Shown: piece after piece, positions 1-9,638 of the stretch | Layout of the letters: each line of letters starts with the position of its first letter | Position numbering within the stretch: position 1 is the stretch's first letter | NCBI GenBank assembly: GCA_022763065.1 | Contig: JALEGH010000079.1 | Coordinates: forward strand, 1 to 54,775 | Length of the DNA stretch: 54,775 bases | Reading direction: 5' to 3' | DNA from: Alphaproteobacteria bacterium | GTDB lineage: Bacteria > Pseudomonadota > Alphaproteobacteria > Micavibrionales > Micavibrionaceae | Position numbers and translations under genes: made by a program | The notes under the pieces: generated by a model | What the model saw: the letters and a program-made list of their open reading frames with translations, nothing else | Told to the model about the DNA's origin: nothing | Database searches by the model: none

Positions 1-24
1 CAGAATATCTTCGTCTTCGCTCAT
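1..24 (-). CDS. Possible start of a CDS (MSEDEDIL...) running off the left edge
   Basis: ATG on the minus strand at 24 with 8 open codons to the edge; no clear RBS. Confidence 0.25.
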
Positions 25-218
25 CTGCCTAGTCTCGCAATATTTTGACGGGAAATCAAGAAATTCGCCTGATTTTTATGTTGTGCCATAAGGTGTTACC
101 GAGAGTTTCGGAAGAATTTCCAAAACTGATATTTTAAGGAATCGCATATTTATGAGTGGAAAGCCATTTTTTCTCATAAAAACAGCTTTTGGCTTGTGGA
201 AAAGGTAAGGGGATATTC

Positions 219-2204
219 TTAATGCATGAACAAATGCGGATATAAGGGGAAGTGTTCTTTTTGGCGGTCACGTATGATCCGTTCCTGAAACCCTCTCATT
301 CTTCGGATCATCTCCATTTGACCGGTCTGGTTCCCGGTTTTCACGTAAAGACCCAGTAATTTGGTGTAAAGATCCTGCGCGGTGGAAATACCGTATTTGT
401 AATGGATGCCTTGTTTAAGGAGCTCAATGGCCTTTGATTCCTGATTATCTTGCAAATAAATATCTGCCAAAGCCAAACGCGCCCCGATATGAAGTGGGTC
501 TAACTTTAAGGCGTTTTGATAGGATTTACGCGCGTTCGAGATATCGGTAATGTCAAGACCTGCGGGGGCCAGCTCTACCAGCCTGCCCGTATAATAATGG
601 GCCGAGGCGCTGCGCGGGTTGATGTCCTGTACGTGTTTCAAATAAATATGTGCTTGGTCGAAAATTTGTTTTTGGTGCTCTAGGCCCTTCAGCTTTTCCG
701 GATTTTCAAGCAGGGTCAGCGGCACGGTGACCGCCAGAATATAGGGACGGTAGTTTCCTTGAAAGCTCAATTTATTGGCCATCAGCACATGATCGGCAAA
801 GCTCTCCAATTGCCCTGTCATAAGCATGTCGCGAGCCTTGTTGGTGTGATGTTCGCTTAAAATATAGCTTAAAAAAATCGCAGCCGTTACGAGAAACGGG
901 ATGAGCAAAAGGGAGCGCTGAACCGTTTTTGCCGGCGGAAATGTTAAAGTTTTAAGCGGTGTTTGTAAAACATCCTGCGTGGTGCGAAACCAATAGGCGG
1001 TGAGAAAGCCTGCTAAAAACAACAGGGATAAATTGTAAAAATTAAAGGTGACGTGGGTATGCAGGCCAAAGGCCAGTAAAGCGCAAAAAGGAGTTAGAAT
1101 TTTTATTTTTTGCCGTGTGTCTGAGGCTTTGTGCATGGCCGCAACAGTGCGGGTGATGATAGCAAGCCCGATCGCGTAAAACAGGAAGGGTCCGAGAATG
1201 CCTAGCTCTACCCAAAATTGAATCGGGTCATTATGGGCGTAATAGGCACCCCACCGGTCATCGTCCAAACGAAATTCGGGGAAGTAGAGAAAATAGGTGC
1301 CAATGCCTGTGCCCAAAATGCCGTGGGTTTTGATTATCTCCCATGTGGCTTGCCAGAGCATCAGGCGGTTGGAAGAGAGTTGATTGGTTTCTTCGAAAGA
1401 GGTCGTGCTGATCACACGTTCTATCATGGTGTCACGCTCCACAGGGCCATAAGTAGAAAGGGCGAAAATTAGGCCGCAGCCAATCAGCAGGGCAAGTAGC
1501 CATTTCCAGTTTTGCCGGATGATAGAGTGCATCACAATCATGAAGAGGGCGGCGCATGGTAAAAGTGCGAGGAGCGCCCCCCGGCTGCCGGTTGCAATAA
1601 GTCCGGCAAAAATGAGTAGCACAAGACCAAAGATCAAAGCTGAAATTTTCTTATTTTGTACAGTTTGTAAGGCATATAAAAACCAGCCAAGTGCGCCGAA
1701 AAAACCCAGTGAAAAAAGCGCCGCCAAAGAATTTGGATTGGCCAGAGGGTGTCTGGCACGGCCCTCGAAAAGCTCTTCCAAAAAGAAAAACTGGATGAGT
1801 GCCCAAAGGGCTAAAGCGGTAAAAACAATACTGAGCGCCTTGATGATAAAAGAAAAGTCCGATTTATCATGCAAGGTAAAGATCAAAAAGCTAAGCGGCA
1901 TTGCTGAAAAAAAGCAAAAGGCGAGGAAGCTGATATAAAAAATGTCACTGTGCAGAGTGCTTAAGAAAACCAAAAGCCAAAGCGCAGCTATTAAATAGAT
2001 GACCCATGAATTCGGTAGGTGCCAACTTATTTGCGGCGTGCTGTAAAGCAGGTAAGACCCCCATGCGAAAATCAGTAAAATAGCCGCACAAAAGAAACCA
2101 AGTTGCCAATCATTCACAATATAAAGACTGCTCAAAAAAGCGGCGAGCCATAAAAGGCTTGAAACAAGAGAGGTATTTTTGAGGGCGCTTATCATAGCGC
2201 TCAA
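219..2204 (-). CDS. O-antigen ligase/polymerase-like membrane protein with C-terminal TPR-like region
   Basis: Many TM segments, GTGIGTYFLYFPEFR...YAHNDPIQFWVELGILG (Wzy_C-like loop), C-terminal helical TPR-like repeats (ARKSYQNALKLDPLHIGARLALADIYLQ). Confidence 0.8.
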   Translation of the reverse strand: MSAMISALKNTSLVSSLLWLAAFLSSLYIVNDWQLGFFCAAILLIFAWGSYLLYSTPQISWHLPNSWVIYLIAALWLLVFLSTLHSDIFYISFLAFCFFSAMPLSFLIFTLHDKSDFSFIIKALSIVFTALALWALIQFFFLEELFEGRARHPLANPNSLAALFSLGFFGALGWFLYALQTVQNKKISALIFGLVLLIFAGLIATGSRGALLALLPCAALFMIVMHSIIRQNWKWLLALLIGCGLIFALSTYGPVERDTMIERVISTTSFEETNQLSSNRLMLWQATWEIIKTHGILGTGIGTYFLYFPEFRLDDDRWGAYYAHNDPIQFWVELGILGPFLFYAIGLAIITRTVAAMHKASDTRQKIKILTPFCALLAFGLHTHVTFNFYNLSLLFLAGFLTAYWFRTTQDVLQTPLKTLTFPPAKTVQRSLLLIPFLVTAAIFLSYILSEHHTNKARDMLMTGQLESFADHVLMANKLSFQGNYRPYILAVTVPLTLLENPEKLKGLEHQKQIFDQAHIYLKHVQDINPRSASAHYYTGRLVELAPAGLDITDISNARKSYQNALKLDPLHIGARLALADIYLQDNQESKAIELLKQGIHYKYGISTAQDLYTKLLGLYVKTGNQTGQMEMIRRMRGFQERIIRDRQKEHFPLYPHLFMH

Positions 2205-2244
2205 GTCTATCGGAAAATATATCTTTGGGAAGGAGAAAAGAAAA

Positions 2245-2275
2245 TGGCCAGTATTCTGTTGCTAGGAACTGGCCA
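2245..2275 (-). terminator. Rho-independent terminator downstream of ssrA
   Basis: 8-bp perfect stem TGGCCAGT...ACTGGCCA followed on the minus strand by ATTTTCTTTTCTCCT. Confidence 0.65.
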
Positions 2276-2680
2276 AAACCCCACCTTCACCGGTTCAATG
2301 GCAAAGGGATTGAAGTAGCTAAACTACAGCGGCCAAATTAGGCAGCCATAGCAACGTCACCAGCAACAACAGAGTTGTCGTTAGCGGCTACGAACTGAGA
2401 GTTGTCATTTGCAACTATCAAATTTATCCGATAACGGCGGAAACACCGAACGCCGTAAGAAGCCTTTACTACGCGTGTCGATCCTGTTTCAGCCCCATTG
2501 GTTTATATCTATTTTTTCCGCGAAAACGACTTCGCGAGCTTGCAGTCGCAAGCTTTGAAGTGCTTAAAAGAACACTCCCATCAAGATATAAAATGGTGGA
2601 GCTGCCGGGTACTGCCCCCGGGTCCACGACGCTTATTCCGCAACAACGTTTAGCGCCATAGCAAGCCAAGCCTGCACCTA
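2276..2680 (-). ncRNA. ssrA: Circularly permuted (two-piece) tmRNA, alphaproteobacterial type; outer boundaries approximate
   Basis: On the minus strand the acceptor piece ...GGACCCGGGGGCAGTACCCGGCAGCTCCACCA (CCA at 2596-2594) precedes an intervening segment and then the coding piece GGGGCTGAAACAGGATCGACACGCG (from 2496). GGGGCUG pairs with CAGCUCC to form the acceptor stem, including a G3-U70 type wobble. A tag reading frame lies downstream. Confidence 0.92.
2338..2412 (-). other. tmRNA tag-peptide frame: ANDNSQFVAANDNSVVAGDVAMAA*
   Basis: After GATAGTT the codons GCA AAT GAC AAC TCT CAG TTC GTA GCC GCT AAC GAC AAC TCT GTT GTT GCT GGT GAC GTT GCT ATG GCT GCC TAA were read from the minus strand. 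Confidence 0.85.
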
Positions 2681-2724
2681 GGATTATAGCAAAATAGGGT
2701 GGCTTTTACAATCAGATAACGGTT

Positions 2725-3210
2725 TTACCATTGTTGTTGAGGTCCGCGTGCTCTGGCGCGTTGAGTGTGTTTTGCAACGGCTTCCAGCAAGGCGCGGTGA
2801 CCGGGATCAATTTCAAGTCCGGGTGTATTCAGGATCTGTGAAATCATACCCATTTTGAAGTCACCGGGCTTAAAAGCACCGGTTTCCGGGTCCAAAGGAG
2901 CTACGGCGATATTATGTGGTGTGAATAGAATATTGCTTGTTGTTGGTATTTGACCTGAGTAAATACCGATGAAATAGTCACGAAAACCTGCTCCAGTAGG
3001 AAGTAAATCATGTACCTCGCAGAGGAATTGTTCATGCTCAAAATTGTAGTCAGAGTTACAGACAAACTTCACCATGGCCTCAGGAAGTAGATTGCTCAGA
3101 ACAGGCGGGTTGTCATTTTCGGCAGCAGGTGGCACAGCTATTGGCCCGCCAAATTGGTTTGCTATGTGCATGTAGCGTATTGTACCGCTCAATGGTCCTG
3201 ATGTTGTCAT
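2725..3210 (-). CDS. Hypothetical protein, 161 aa
   Basis: Isolated ORF without competing frames; AT-rich upstream intergenic region. Confidence 0.55.
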   Translation of the reverse strand: MTTSGPLSGTIRYMHIANQFGGPIAVPPAAENDNPPVLSNLLPEAMVKFVCNSDYNFEHEQFLCEVHDLLPTGAGFRDYFIGIYSGQIPTTSNILFTPHNIAVAPLDPETGAFKPGDFKMGMISQILNTPGLEIDPGHRALLEAVAKHTQRARARGPQQQW

Positions 3211-3375
3211 TGTTTTACCCCTTAATGTAAATTAATTTGCGATAATGTATATGGAAATAAACATTATGTCAATAAAAACTTTTCCCCATTCTCAAAATTT
3301 TTTTCATAGCTCAAAGTTGGATGGGAAACCAGAATCGCCTAACATGGCGCAAATACAAGCATGAAGGAGAAAAAG

Positions 3376-4170
3376 ATGCAGCAATATTTAGATTTAATGC
3401 GCCATGTCGTGGAAAATGGCACGAAAAAAGAAGACAGAACCGGTACAGGGACGTTGAGTGTTTTTGGTCATCAGATGCGCTTTGATTTGTCGGAAGGCTT
3501 TCCTTGTATGACAACGAAAAAGCTGCATCTTAAATCTATTATTCATGAGCTTCTCTGGTTTTTGGCAGGGGATACCAATATTAAGTACCTCAATGACAAT
3601 GGCGTACGTATTTGGAATGAGTGGGCTGATGAAAAGGGGGAATTGGGACCTGTTTACGGCCATCAATGGCGCAGCTGGCCAACACCGGATGGAAAGACAA
3701 TCGACCAGATTTCATATCTGGTGGAGCAGATTAAGACTAATCCGGACTCGCGCCGCCATATTGTCTCGGCCTGGAATGTCAGTGAAGTCAATAAAATGGC
3801 GCTACCACCATGTCATACTTTGTTTCAATTCTATGTGGCCGATGGAAAGCTCTCCTGTCAGCTTTATCAGCGTTCTGCGGATATTTTCCTAGGTGTGCCG
3901 TTTAATATCGCTTCTTACGCATTGCTGACCATGATGATGGCGCAGGTCTGTGATCTGGAAGTTGGGGATTTTGTGCATACTTTTGGTGATGCGCATCTTT
4001 ATTCCAATCATCTGGAGCAAGCAAAGGAACAATTGACACGTACACCGAAACCTCTGCCGAGCATGAATATCAATCCTGATGTGAAGTCAATTTTCGATTT
4101 CAAGTTTGAGGATTTTGAATTGATAAATTATGAGGCAGATCCGAATATCAAAGCGCCGATAGCGGTGTAG
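3376..4170 (+). CDS. thyA: Thymidylate synthase
   Basis: [38 protein letters not shown]...[12 protein letters not shown]...[18 protein letters not shown] upstream of 3376, so the annotated 3361 start is less likely. Confidence 0.97.
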   Translation: MQQYLDLMRHVVENGTKKEDRTGTGTLSVFGHQMRFDLSEGFPCMTTKKLHLKSIIHELLWFLAGDTNIKYLNDNGVRIWNEWADEKGELGPVYGHQWRSWPTPDGKTIDQISYLVEQIKTNPDSRRHIVSAWNVSEVNKMALPPCHTLFQFYVADGKLSCQLYQRSADIFLGVPFNIASYALLTMMMAQVCDLEVGDFVHTFGDAHLYSNHLEQAKEQLTRTPKPLPSMNINPDVKSIFDFKFEDFELINYEADPNIKAPIAV

Positions 4171-4175
4171 TTTTT

Positions 4176-4679
4176 ATGGCGATTGTCTCTCTCATCGTTG
4201 CAGCGGCGGATAATAATGTTATTGGTAAAGACAATAAGATGCCGTGGCATATTCCCGAAGACTTTAAATACTTTAAAAAGGTGACGTTGGGCAAGCCCTG
4301 CATTATGGGGCGCAAGACTTTTGAGAGCATTTTGGATATGCTGGGTAAGCCCTTGCCGGGGCGAACTTCCATTGTGGTGTCGCGTCGCGGTTATGCGCAT
4401 GAGGGGGCAAAGTCTGCTTCATCATTGGAAGAGGCAATAGAGATTGCCAAAAAGACCGTGGGCCAGGAAACAGATGGGGAAATCATGATTCTGGGGGGGG
4501 CACAGATTTATGCGCTGGCGCTTGAAAAAGAGCTGGTTGAGCGCGCTTATGTGACCCGCGTGCATCAGGAACCGGAAGGCGATGCGTACTTTCCGGAATT
4601 AGGCCCAGAATGGCAGGAAATAGAGCGCGATCCATATGACGGTTTTAGCTTTACGGTGTTGGAGTGTGCAAAAACGTAA
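4176..4679 (+). CDS. folA: Dihydrofolate reductase
   Basis: LIVAAADNNVIGKDNKMPWHIPEDFKYFK...IMGRKTFESI; directly downstream of thyA. Confidence 0.95.
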   Translation: MAIVSLIVAAADNNVIGKDNKMPWHIPEDFKYFKKVTLGKPCIMGRKTFESILDMLGKPLPGRTSIVVSRRGYAHEGAKSASSLEEAIEIAKKTVGQETDGEIMILGGAQIYALALEKELVERAYVTRVHQEPEGDAYFPELGPEWQEIERDPYDGFSFTVLECAKT

Positions 4680-4766
4680 TTTTTTCATTATGGCATTTAC
4701 TTCTACCTTCAAGACTTCTATAACCGTGACTTAAATAATAATAAACATAAAAACAGGGGAATAAAA

Positions 4767-6026
4767 ATGAGTTTATCCAAAAAAATTGCGGCGCCTTTGG
4801 CGGTTTCATTCGGTCTCATGGCAGGGAGTGCATCGGTACAAGCTGATGCAGCGACAGTTGCCAATGATAATAACGCCAACACCATGTCCTTTAGCTGTGA
4901 TATGCCGGATTTATCAGGCATGGCATGGCCAGACAAGCTTGAGCGTCTTATGCCGGCTAATGTTTTTATTGAAACTTCAACGACCGTTAAGCCGAAGGAT
5001 GGTGAGGCTGGAGCTTCCAAGCGAAAAGAAAAAACAAAAAAGAAAAAGCCCGAAATCCAAAGATCAACAGGAAGCGGTTTTATCGTTGACCCGCGCGGGT
5101 ATATTTTCACCAATCATCATGTTGCGGGTATGGCAGATAAAATTGAAATTACACTTTTTGACGATAGTAAAAGGAATGATTTAGGAGAGAAAGTGACGGC
5201 TACCCGTGTGGGAACAGATGCTGAACTTGATTTGGCGGTTCTAAAGGTGGATGTGGATGAAGATTTGACTTGCGTCAATCTGGGTAATAGCACGTCTATT
5301 CGAAGAGGAGAGGTTGTTGGGGCGGTAGGAAACCCTTTTGGACAGTCATTCTCCTTTTCTCAAGGTGTTATTTCATTCCCTGATCGCTCACTTTCAGGTT
5401 TGTTTGATTTTGTTCAAACAGATGCCGCGATCAACCGGGGGAATTCTGGGGGGGCGCTTTATAATGAGGCTGGTGAAGTTATTGCTATGAATACAGCTAT
5501 TTTTTCCCCAACTGGTGGATCAGTCGGTATTGGCTTTTCTACTAGGTCAAATGATATTCGTAAAGTGGCCAATCAACTTATGCAGCACGGGGAGATCAGG
5601 CGCGGTGCGCTTGGGGTCGGCATTGGTGATGTGACTAAAGAAGTTGCTGAACGGATGAAGGTGAGAGAAGGTGTGGGTGTTCTTGTGAGTGGTGTGAAAC
5701 CTAAAGGCCCTGCCGCCTTAGGTGGTGTCAAAAAAGACGATATTATCCTTGAGGTAAATGGACAAGCCGTCAGTGCAACTTGGGAGCTTCAGCGAAAAAT
5801 TGCGAGCTATAAGCCGAAGGAAAAGATTAAACTGAAGGTTTTACGAGACCACAAGGTTGAGTTATTACATGTTGTTCTTGGTGAGCGTAAGGCAACTTTG
5901 AAAGCTATGGCGGCGCCAAAAATTCCAGACGAGTTCATGCCGGAATCACCTGCGCCTATGCCCAAACAACAAAAACAGCCGCAGAAAAAACCGTCTAAGC
6001 CGTCATTTCCTTGGTTGCCGTGGTAA
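4767..6026 (+). CDS. HtrA/Deg-family trypsin-like serine protease with a PDZ domain
   Basis: Signal peptide; NHHVAG (His), DAELDLAVLKV (Asp), AAINRGNSGGALYN (Ser); PDZ-like GVLVSGVKPKGPAALGGVKKDDIILEVNG. Confidence 0.93.
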   Translation: MSLSKKIAAPLAVSFGLMAGSASVQADAATVANDNNANTMSFSCDMPDLSGMAWPDKLERLMPANVFIETSTTVKPKDGEAGASKRKEKTKKKKPEIQRSTGSGFIVDPRGYIFTNHHVAGMADKIEITLFDDSKRNDLGEKVTATRVGTDAELDLAVLKVDVDEDLTCVNLGNSTSIRRGEVVGAVGNPFGQSFSFSQGVISFPDRSLSGLFDFVQTDAAINRGNSGGALYNEAGEVIAMNTAIFSPTGGSVGIGFSTRSNDIRKVANQLMQHGEIRRGALGVGIGDVTKEVAERMKVREGVGVLVSGVKPKGPAALGGVKKDDIILEVNGQAVSATWELQRKIASYKPKEKIKLKVLRDHKVELLHVVLGERKATLKAMAAPKIPDEFMPESPAPMPKQQKQPQKKPSKPSFPWLPW

Positions 6027-7076
6027 AAGAAGCGCAATTCCTTTAAATACCTCAAGATCGTTTAGGCGCCCCTGATCTGCGTTTGAGCGTATCTCTGCCG
6101 ATAGCGGGATATGACCCAGATAGGGAATACCTAATTCCCGCGCGGTGGTTTGTGCACCGCCTGTGCCAAAGATATGATCTTCATGGCCGCAATTGGAACA
6201 GATATGCGTACTCATATTTTCGATGAGGCCTCGAATAGGGACATTTGTTTTGCGAAACATCTCGATGGCCTTACGGGCATCTATCAGGGCCAAATCCTGC
6301 GGCGTGGAGACAATAACCGCACCTGTGACATTTACTTTTTGCGCCAAGGTCAGCTGCGCGTCTCCTGTTCCGGGCGGCATATCAATGATGAGCGTATCAA
6401 GGGGATTTTGCTGCGTTCCCCATTCTACATCGCGCAACATTTGGTAAATCGCGCTTTGTACCATGGGGCCGCGCCAGATCATGGGCGCATTCTCTTCAAC
6501 CAAAAAGCCAATAGACATGACTTTCAGGCCATGCGCTGTGAAAGGGACGAGCTTATTGTCTTCATTCATGTCAGGTCGCCGGATGGGCAGGCCAGTCAGC
6601 ATCGGTACGCTGGGGCCATATATGTCGGCATCCAATAAGCCCACGTTGCGCCCTGTCTCTTTAGCCAAAGCGGCTGCCAAATTCACAGCTATTGTTGATT
6701 TTCCGACACCGCCCTTGCCCGAAGCCACGACAATGATCTGACGAATGGGAAGCTCAAGGGGTGGGTTTTTATTCATGCCGTGAGGATCGGGCGCCAGTGC
6801 CTCCACCTGAGTCTGAGAAGCAGGCTTTTCGGCAGTTAAAATAACACGTACATCCTGTACGCCTTTTAAGGACAAAACCACCTGCTCCGCCTTCTGGCGT
6901 TTTTCCTCCATTATATTGCTCTCATCTTGGCCAACTTGCAGACAAAACAAAATATGCCCGTTAGGATCAATCTGCAGGCTGGAAATATCTTCCCGATCTG
7001 CTATTTCCGCCAAGGCGGCATAAATTTGCTCAGATGTGATTTTTGGGGTGATTTTTTTTATGCGTTGCCAGATCAT
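6003..7076 (-). CDS. mrp: Mrp/ApbC-type P-loop Fe-S carrier ATPase
   Basis: IIVVASGKGGVGKSTIAVNLAAAL, LLDADIYGPSVPMLTG, DMPPGTGDAQLTL, CSNCGHEDHIFGTGG. ORF open from 7100; the MIWQRIKK start at 7076 fits family length better. Confidence 0.95.
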   Translation of the reverse strand: MIWQRIKKITPKITSEQIYAALAEIADREDISSLQIDPNGHILFCLQVGQDESNIMEEKRQKAEQVVLSLKGVQDVRVILTAEKPASQTQVEALAPDPHGMNKNPPLELPIRQIIVVASGKGGVGKSTIAVNLAAALAKETGRNVGLLDADIYGPSVPMLTGLPIRRPDMNEDNKLVPFTAHGLKVMSIGFLVEENAPMIWRGPMVQSAIYQMLRDVEWGTQQNPLDTLIIDMPPGTGDAQLTLAQKVNVTGAVIVSTPQDLALIDARKAIEMFRKTNVPIRGLIENMSTHICSNCGHEDHIFGTGGAQTTARELGIPYLGHIPLSAEIRSNADQGRLNDLEVFKGIALLLPRQPRK

Positions 7077-7188
7077 CTCTCTATCACATCTCTTTATCAA
7101 ACTTACTTGAATTTCATGTTAAAAACGATATTGTAGTGCTCTGGTTTATAAAGCATTCCAGACCAATAAAATCAAGGATTTCATAACT

Positions 7189-8343
7189 ATGTCAGATGAT
7201 CGCAAACCTACCGGAAAAAGCTCTAAAGGTAAAAATCCCTGGGGGGATCATAAGGGTGCCGGCAAATCCCACAAGCCTGAGCGCGGGGGTAAGGGACATT
7301 ATCGCCCTCCCTACGGCGATAATGTGACCGATTTAGGTGACGTGATCCGGCGTGCCGGTGGTGATTTTGGTGGTATGATGCCGGGGAATATCGGCCCGGG
7401 CGTTTTGGGTTTGGCCGGTGGTGTCATATTGCTGGTTTTGTTTGTCTCCCTTTGTACTTTTATTGTGAAACCGGGGGAACAGGCAGTTATTCAACGCTTT
7501 GGCGCGTGGGAACGGACAAAGGTTGATGAAGGGCTCGGGTTCAAGCTCCCTTGGCCGGTTGAAAATGTTACCAAAGTGACGGTTAATGAGATTAGAAAGA
7601 TGAATATCGGCTTTTTTGAACGCTTTGGCCGGAGCGCGTCCCAACTGCAAGACGTACCCGAAGAAAGCCTGATGCTGACCAGTGACCGGAATATTGTGGA
7701 TATTGATCTGGTGCTCCAGTGGAATATCAAATCGGCGGAGGATTTTCTCTTTAATATTAAAGATCAGGAAAGCACGATTAAAAAAGTCGCCGAGAGTGCT
7801 ATCCGTGAAGAAATCGGCCAGACCAACATGTTTCCCATTATCACGACGGAGCGTGATGTTGTGGCGCAGCAAACAAAAGCCATTATCCAAAAAAACCTCG
7901 ATGATTACGATTCAGGGGTTAATATCACGCAGGTGCTGATCCAGCGTGCAGAGGTACACCCAGACGTACAGCAAGCTTTTCAGGACGTACAATCTGCGAA
8001 ACAAGATGCCGAAGATGTGCAAAACCGTGCTAGGGCTTATAGAGAAGATATTTTGCCCAAGGCACGCGGGCAGGCGATACAGCTCTTACAAGAAGCCGAA
8101 GCGTACAAGCAGTCAACTGTGGCCAAAGCGACAGGGGATGCGGACCGGTTTAATTCGATCTATCAAGCTTATTTGAGTGGTCAGGATGTCACAAAAAAGC
8201 GTATTTATCTTGAGACAATGGAAGAGGTTTTGGGCAACGCCCAGAAAATTATTCTGGATAGTGATGGCAAACAACAAGGTGTTGTGCCGTACTTGCCGCT
8301 CAATGAGTTAAAACCTGCGGCGGGTGGTAAGGTTAGGAATTAG
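7189..8343 (+). CDS. hflK: FtsH protease modulator HflK
   Basis: Gly-rich N-terminus, TM, VKPGEQAVIQRFGAW..., SPFH/band 7 domain; followed by hflC. Confidence 0.95.
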   Translation: MSDDRKPTGKSSKGKNPWGDHKGAGKSHKPERGGKGHYRPPYGDNVTDLGDVIRRAGGDFGGMMPGNIGPGVLGLAGGVILLVLFVSLCTFIVKPGEQAVIQRFGAWERTKVDEGLGFKLPWPVENVTKVTVNEIRKMNIGFFERFGRSASQLQDVPEESLMLTSDRNIVDIDLVLQWNIKSAEDFLFNIKDQESTIKKVAESAIREEIGQTNMFPIITTERDVVAQQTKAIIQKNLDDYDSGVNITQVLIQRAEVHPDVQQAFQDVQSAKQDAEDVQNRARAYREDILPKARGQAIQLLQEAEAYKQSTVAKATGDADRFNSIYQAYLSGQDVTKKRIYLETMEEVLGNAQKIILDSDGKQQGVVPYLPLNELKPAAGGKVRN

Positions 8344-8368
8344 GAATTGGATATTTAGGGATTAGGAT

Positions 8369-9367
8369 ATGAAATCAGGTATTTTGAATTTTATGGCAGT
8401 GATATTGATTTTGGCAGCTATTGTGCTGTCACAGTCGCTCTTTACCGTTGATCAGCGCGAGCAAGCGCTGGTCTTGCAATTGGGAAATCCGGTGGGCGAG
8501 CCGCGTACACCCGGTATTCATTTCAAAATTCCGGTCATTCAGGAGGTTAAACGCTTTGATGGGCGTATTCTCTCGGTTGATCCGGCACCTGAGCAGGTGG
8601 TGATTGCAAGTTCTGCTGTGGAGCGTACGCAATCAGAGCCGGAGCAAACAGAGAATGCCGATACAGGTGAAGATGGTGATGTTGGGCCCGCAGAGGTTAC
8701 ACCACCTAAAATAACACCCAAGATTGAAAATGTGAGCGGGGAGCCGATTATCGTCGATAGCTTTGCGCGCTATAAAATTATTGATCCGCTTCAGTTTCTT
8801 AAAACGCTGGGAACGGTTAATATCGCCAATTCGAGATTGGAAAACATCCTTAATGATGCTACGCGGGCGGTTTTGGGAAAGACCTCCTTGCAGGAATTAT
8901 TATCCGAAGAGCGGAGCTATGTCATGGATGATATCCGCAGGCGGGTAAACCGCAAAATCAAGCAGGATAAATTGGGGATTGAGATTGTGGATGTACGTAT
9001 TGTACGTGCCGATCTGACGGCGGAACTTCGTACCTCTACTGTACGCCGTATGATTTCGGAGTTGCAGGAACGTGCAACAGAAACCCGTGCCAAAGGGGAA
9101 GAGCGTGCCAAAGAAATCCGCTCTACTGCCGAAAAAGAGCGTACGGTTTTGATGGCCAATGCGGAGCGTGACGCGCAAATTATGCGCGGGGCGGGCGATA
9201 ATGAAGCCATTAAAATTTATGCCGATGCCTTTAATAAAGATCGGGAGTTTTACGGCTTTATCCGTTCTATGGAGGCGTACAGAAATACTTTGGCTGATCC
9301 CCAAACACGGCTTATTTTGTCGCCGGATAGTGATTTCTTCAAATATTTTGAAGGACACAGAAGATAG
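8369..9367 (+). CDS. hflC: FtsH protease modulator HflC
   Basis: SLFTVDQREQALVLQLGNPVGEPRTPGIHFKIPVIQEV; band 7 domain. Confidence 0.95.
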   Translation: MKSGILNFMAVILILAAIVLSQSLFTVDQREQALVLQLGNPVGEPRTPGIHFKIPVIQEVKRFDGRILSVDPAPEQVVIASSAVERTQSEPEQTENADTGEDGDVGPAEVTPPKITPKIENVSGEPIIVDSFARYKIIDPLQFLKTLGTVNIANSRLENILNDATRAVLGKTSLQELLSEERSYVMDDIRRRVNRKIKQDKLGIEIVDVRIVRADLTAELRTSTVRRMISELQERATETRAKGEERAKEIRSTAEKERTVLMANAERDAQIMRGAGDNEAIKIYADAFNKDREFYGFIRSMEAYRNTLADPQTRLILSPDSDFFKYFEGHRR

Positions 9368-9396
9368 GAAAAGGTGAGGGGGGCTAAGAGCTGCTC

Positions 9397-9597
9397 ATGG
9401 AGAGTTTATTTCACCATTTGCTGATTGCTTTTGCCCTTGTTTTTGTTATTGAGGGCCTTATTTATGCCGCCTTTCCGGCGCAGGTTCAAAATATGATGAA
9501 AATGGCGAGTGAGTTTGATGCGCACAAATTCCGTTATTTCGGCGCGGCCACGATGAGTTTAGGTATTCTAGCCGTATGGTTGATATTCAAATTTTAG
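9397..9597 (+). CDS. DUF2065-like small membrane protein
   Basis: 66 aa, two hydrophobic segments, characteristic position between hflC and degP. Confidence 0.8.
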   Translation: MESLFHHLLIAFALVFVIEGLIYAAFPAQVQNMMKMASEFDAHKFRYFGAATMSLGILAVWLIFKF

Positions 9598-9638
9598 AAT
9601 TAAGATGCTTAGCAAGAATTACAAAGGAGACAAATACA

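Noticed and set aside
2469-2669. 66-aa minus-strand ORF
   Set aside because: Lies inside the permuted tmRNA gene; the RNA motifs explain the sequence.
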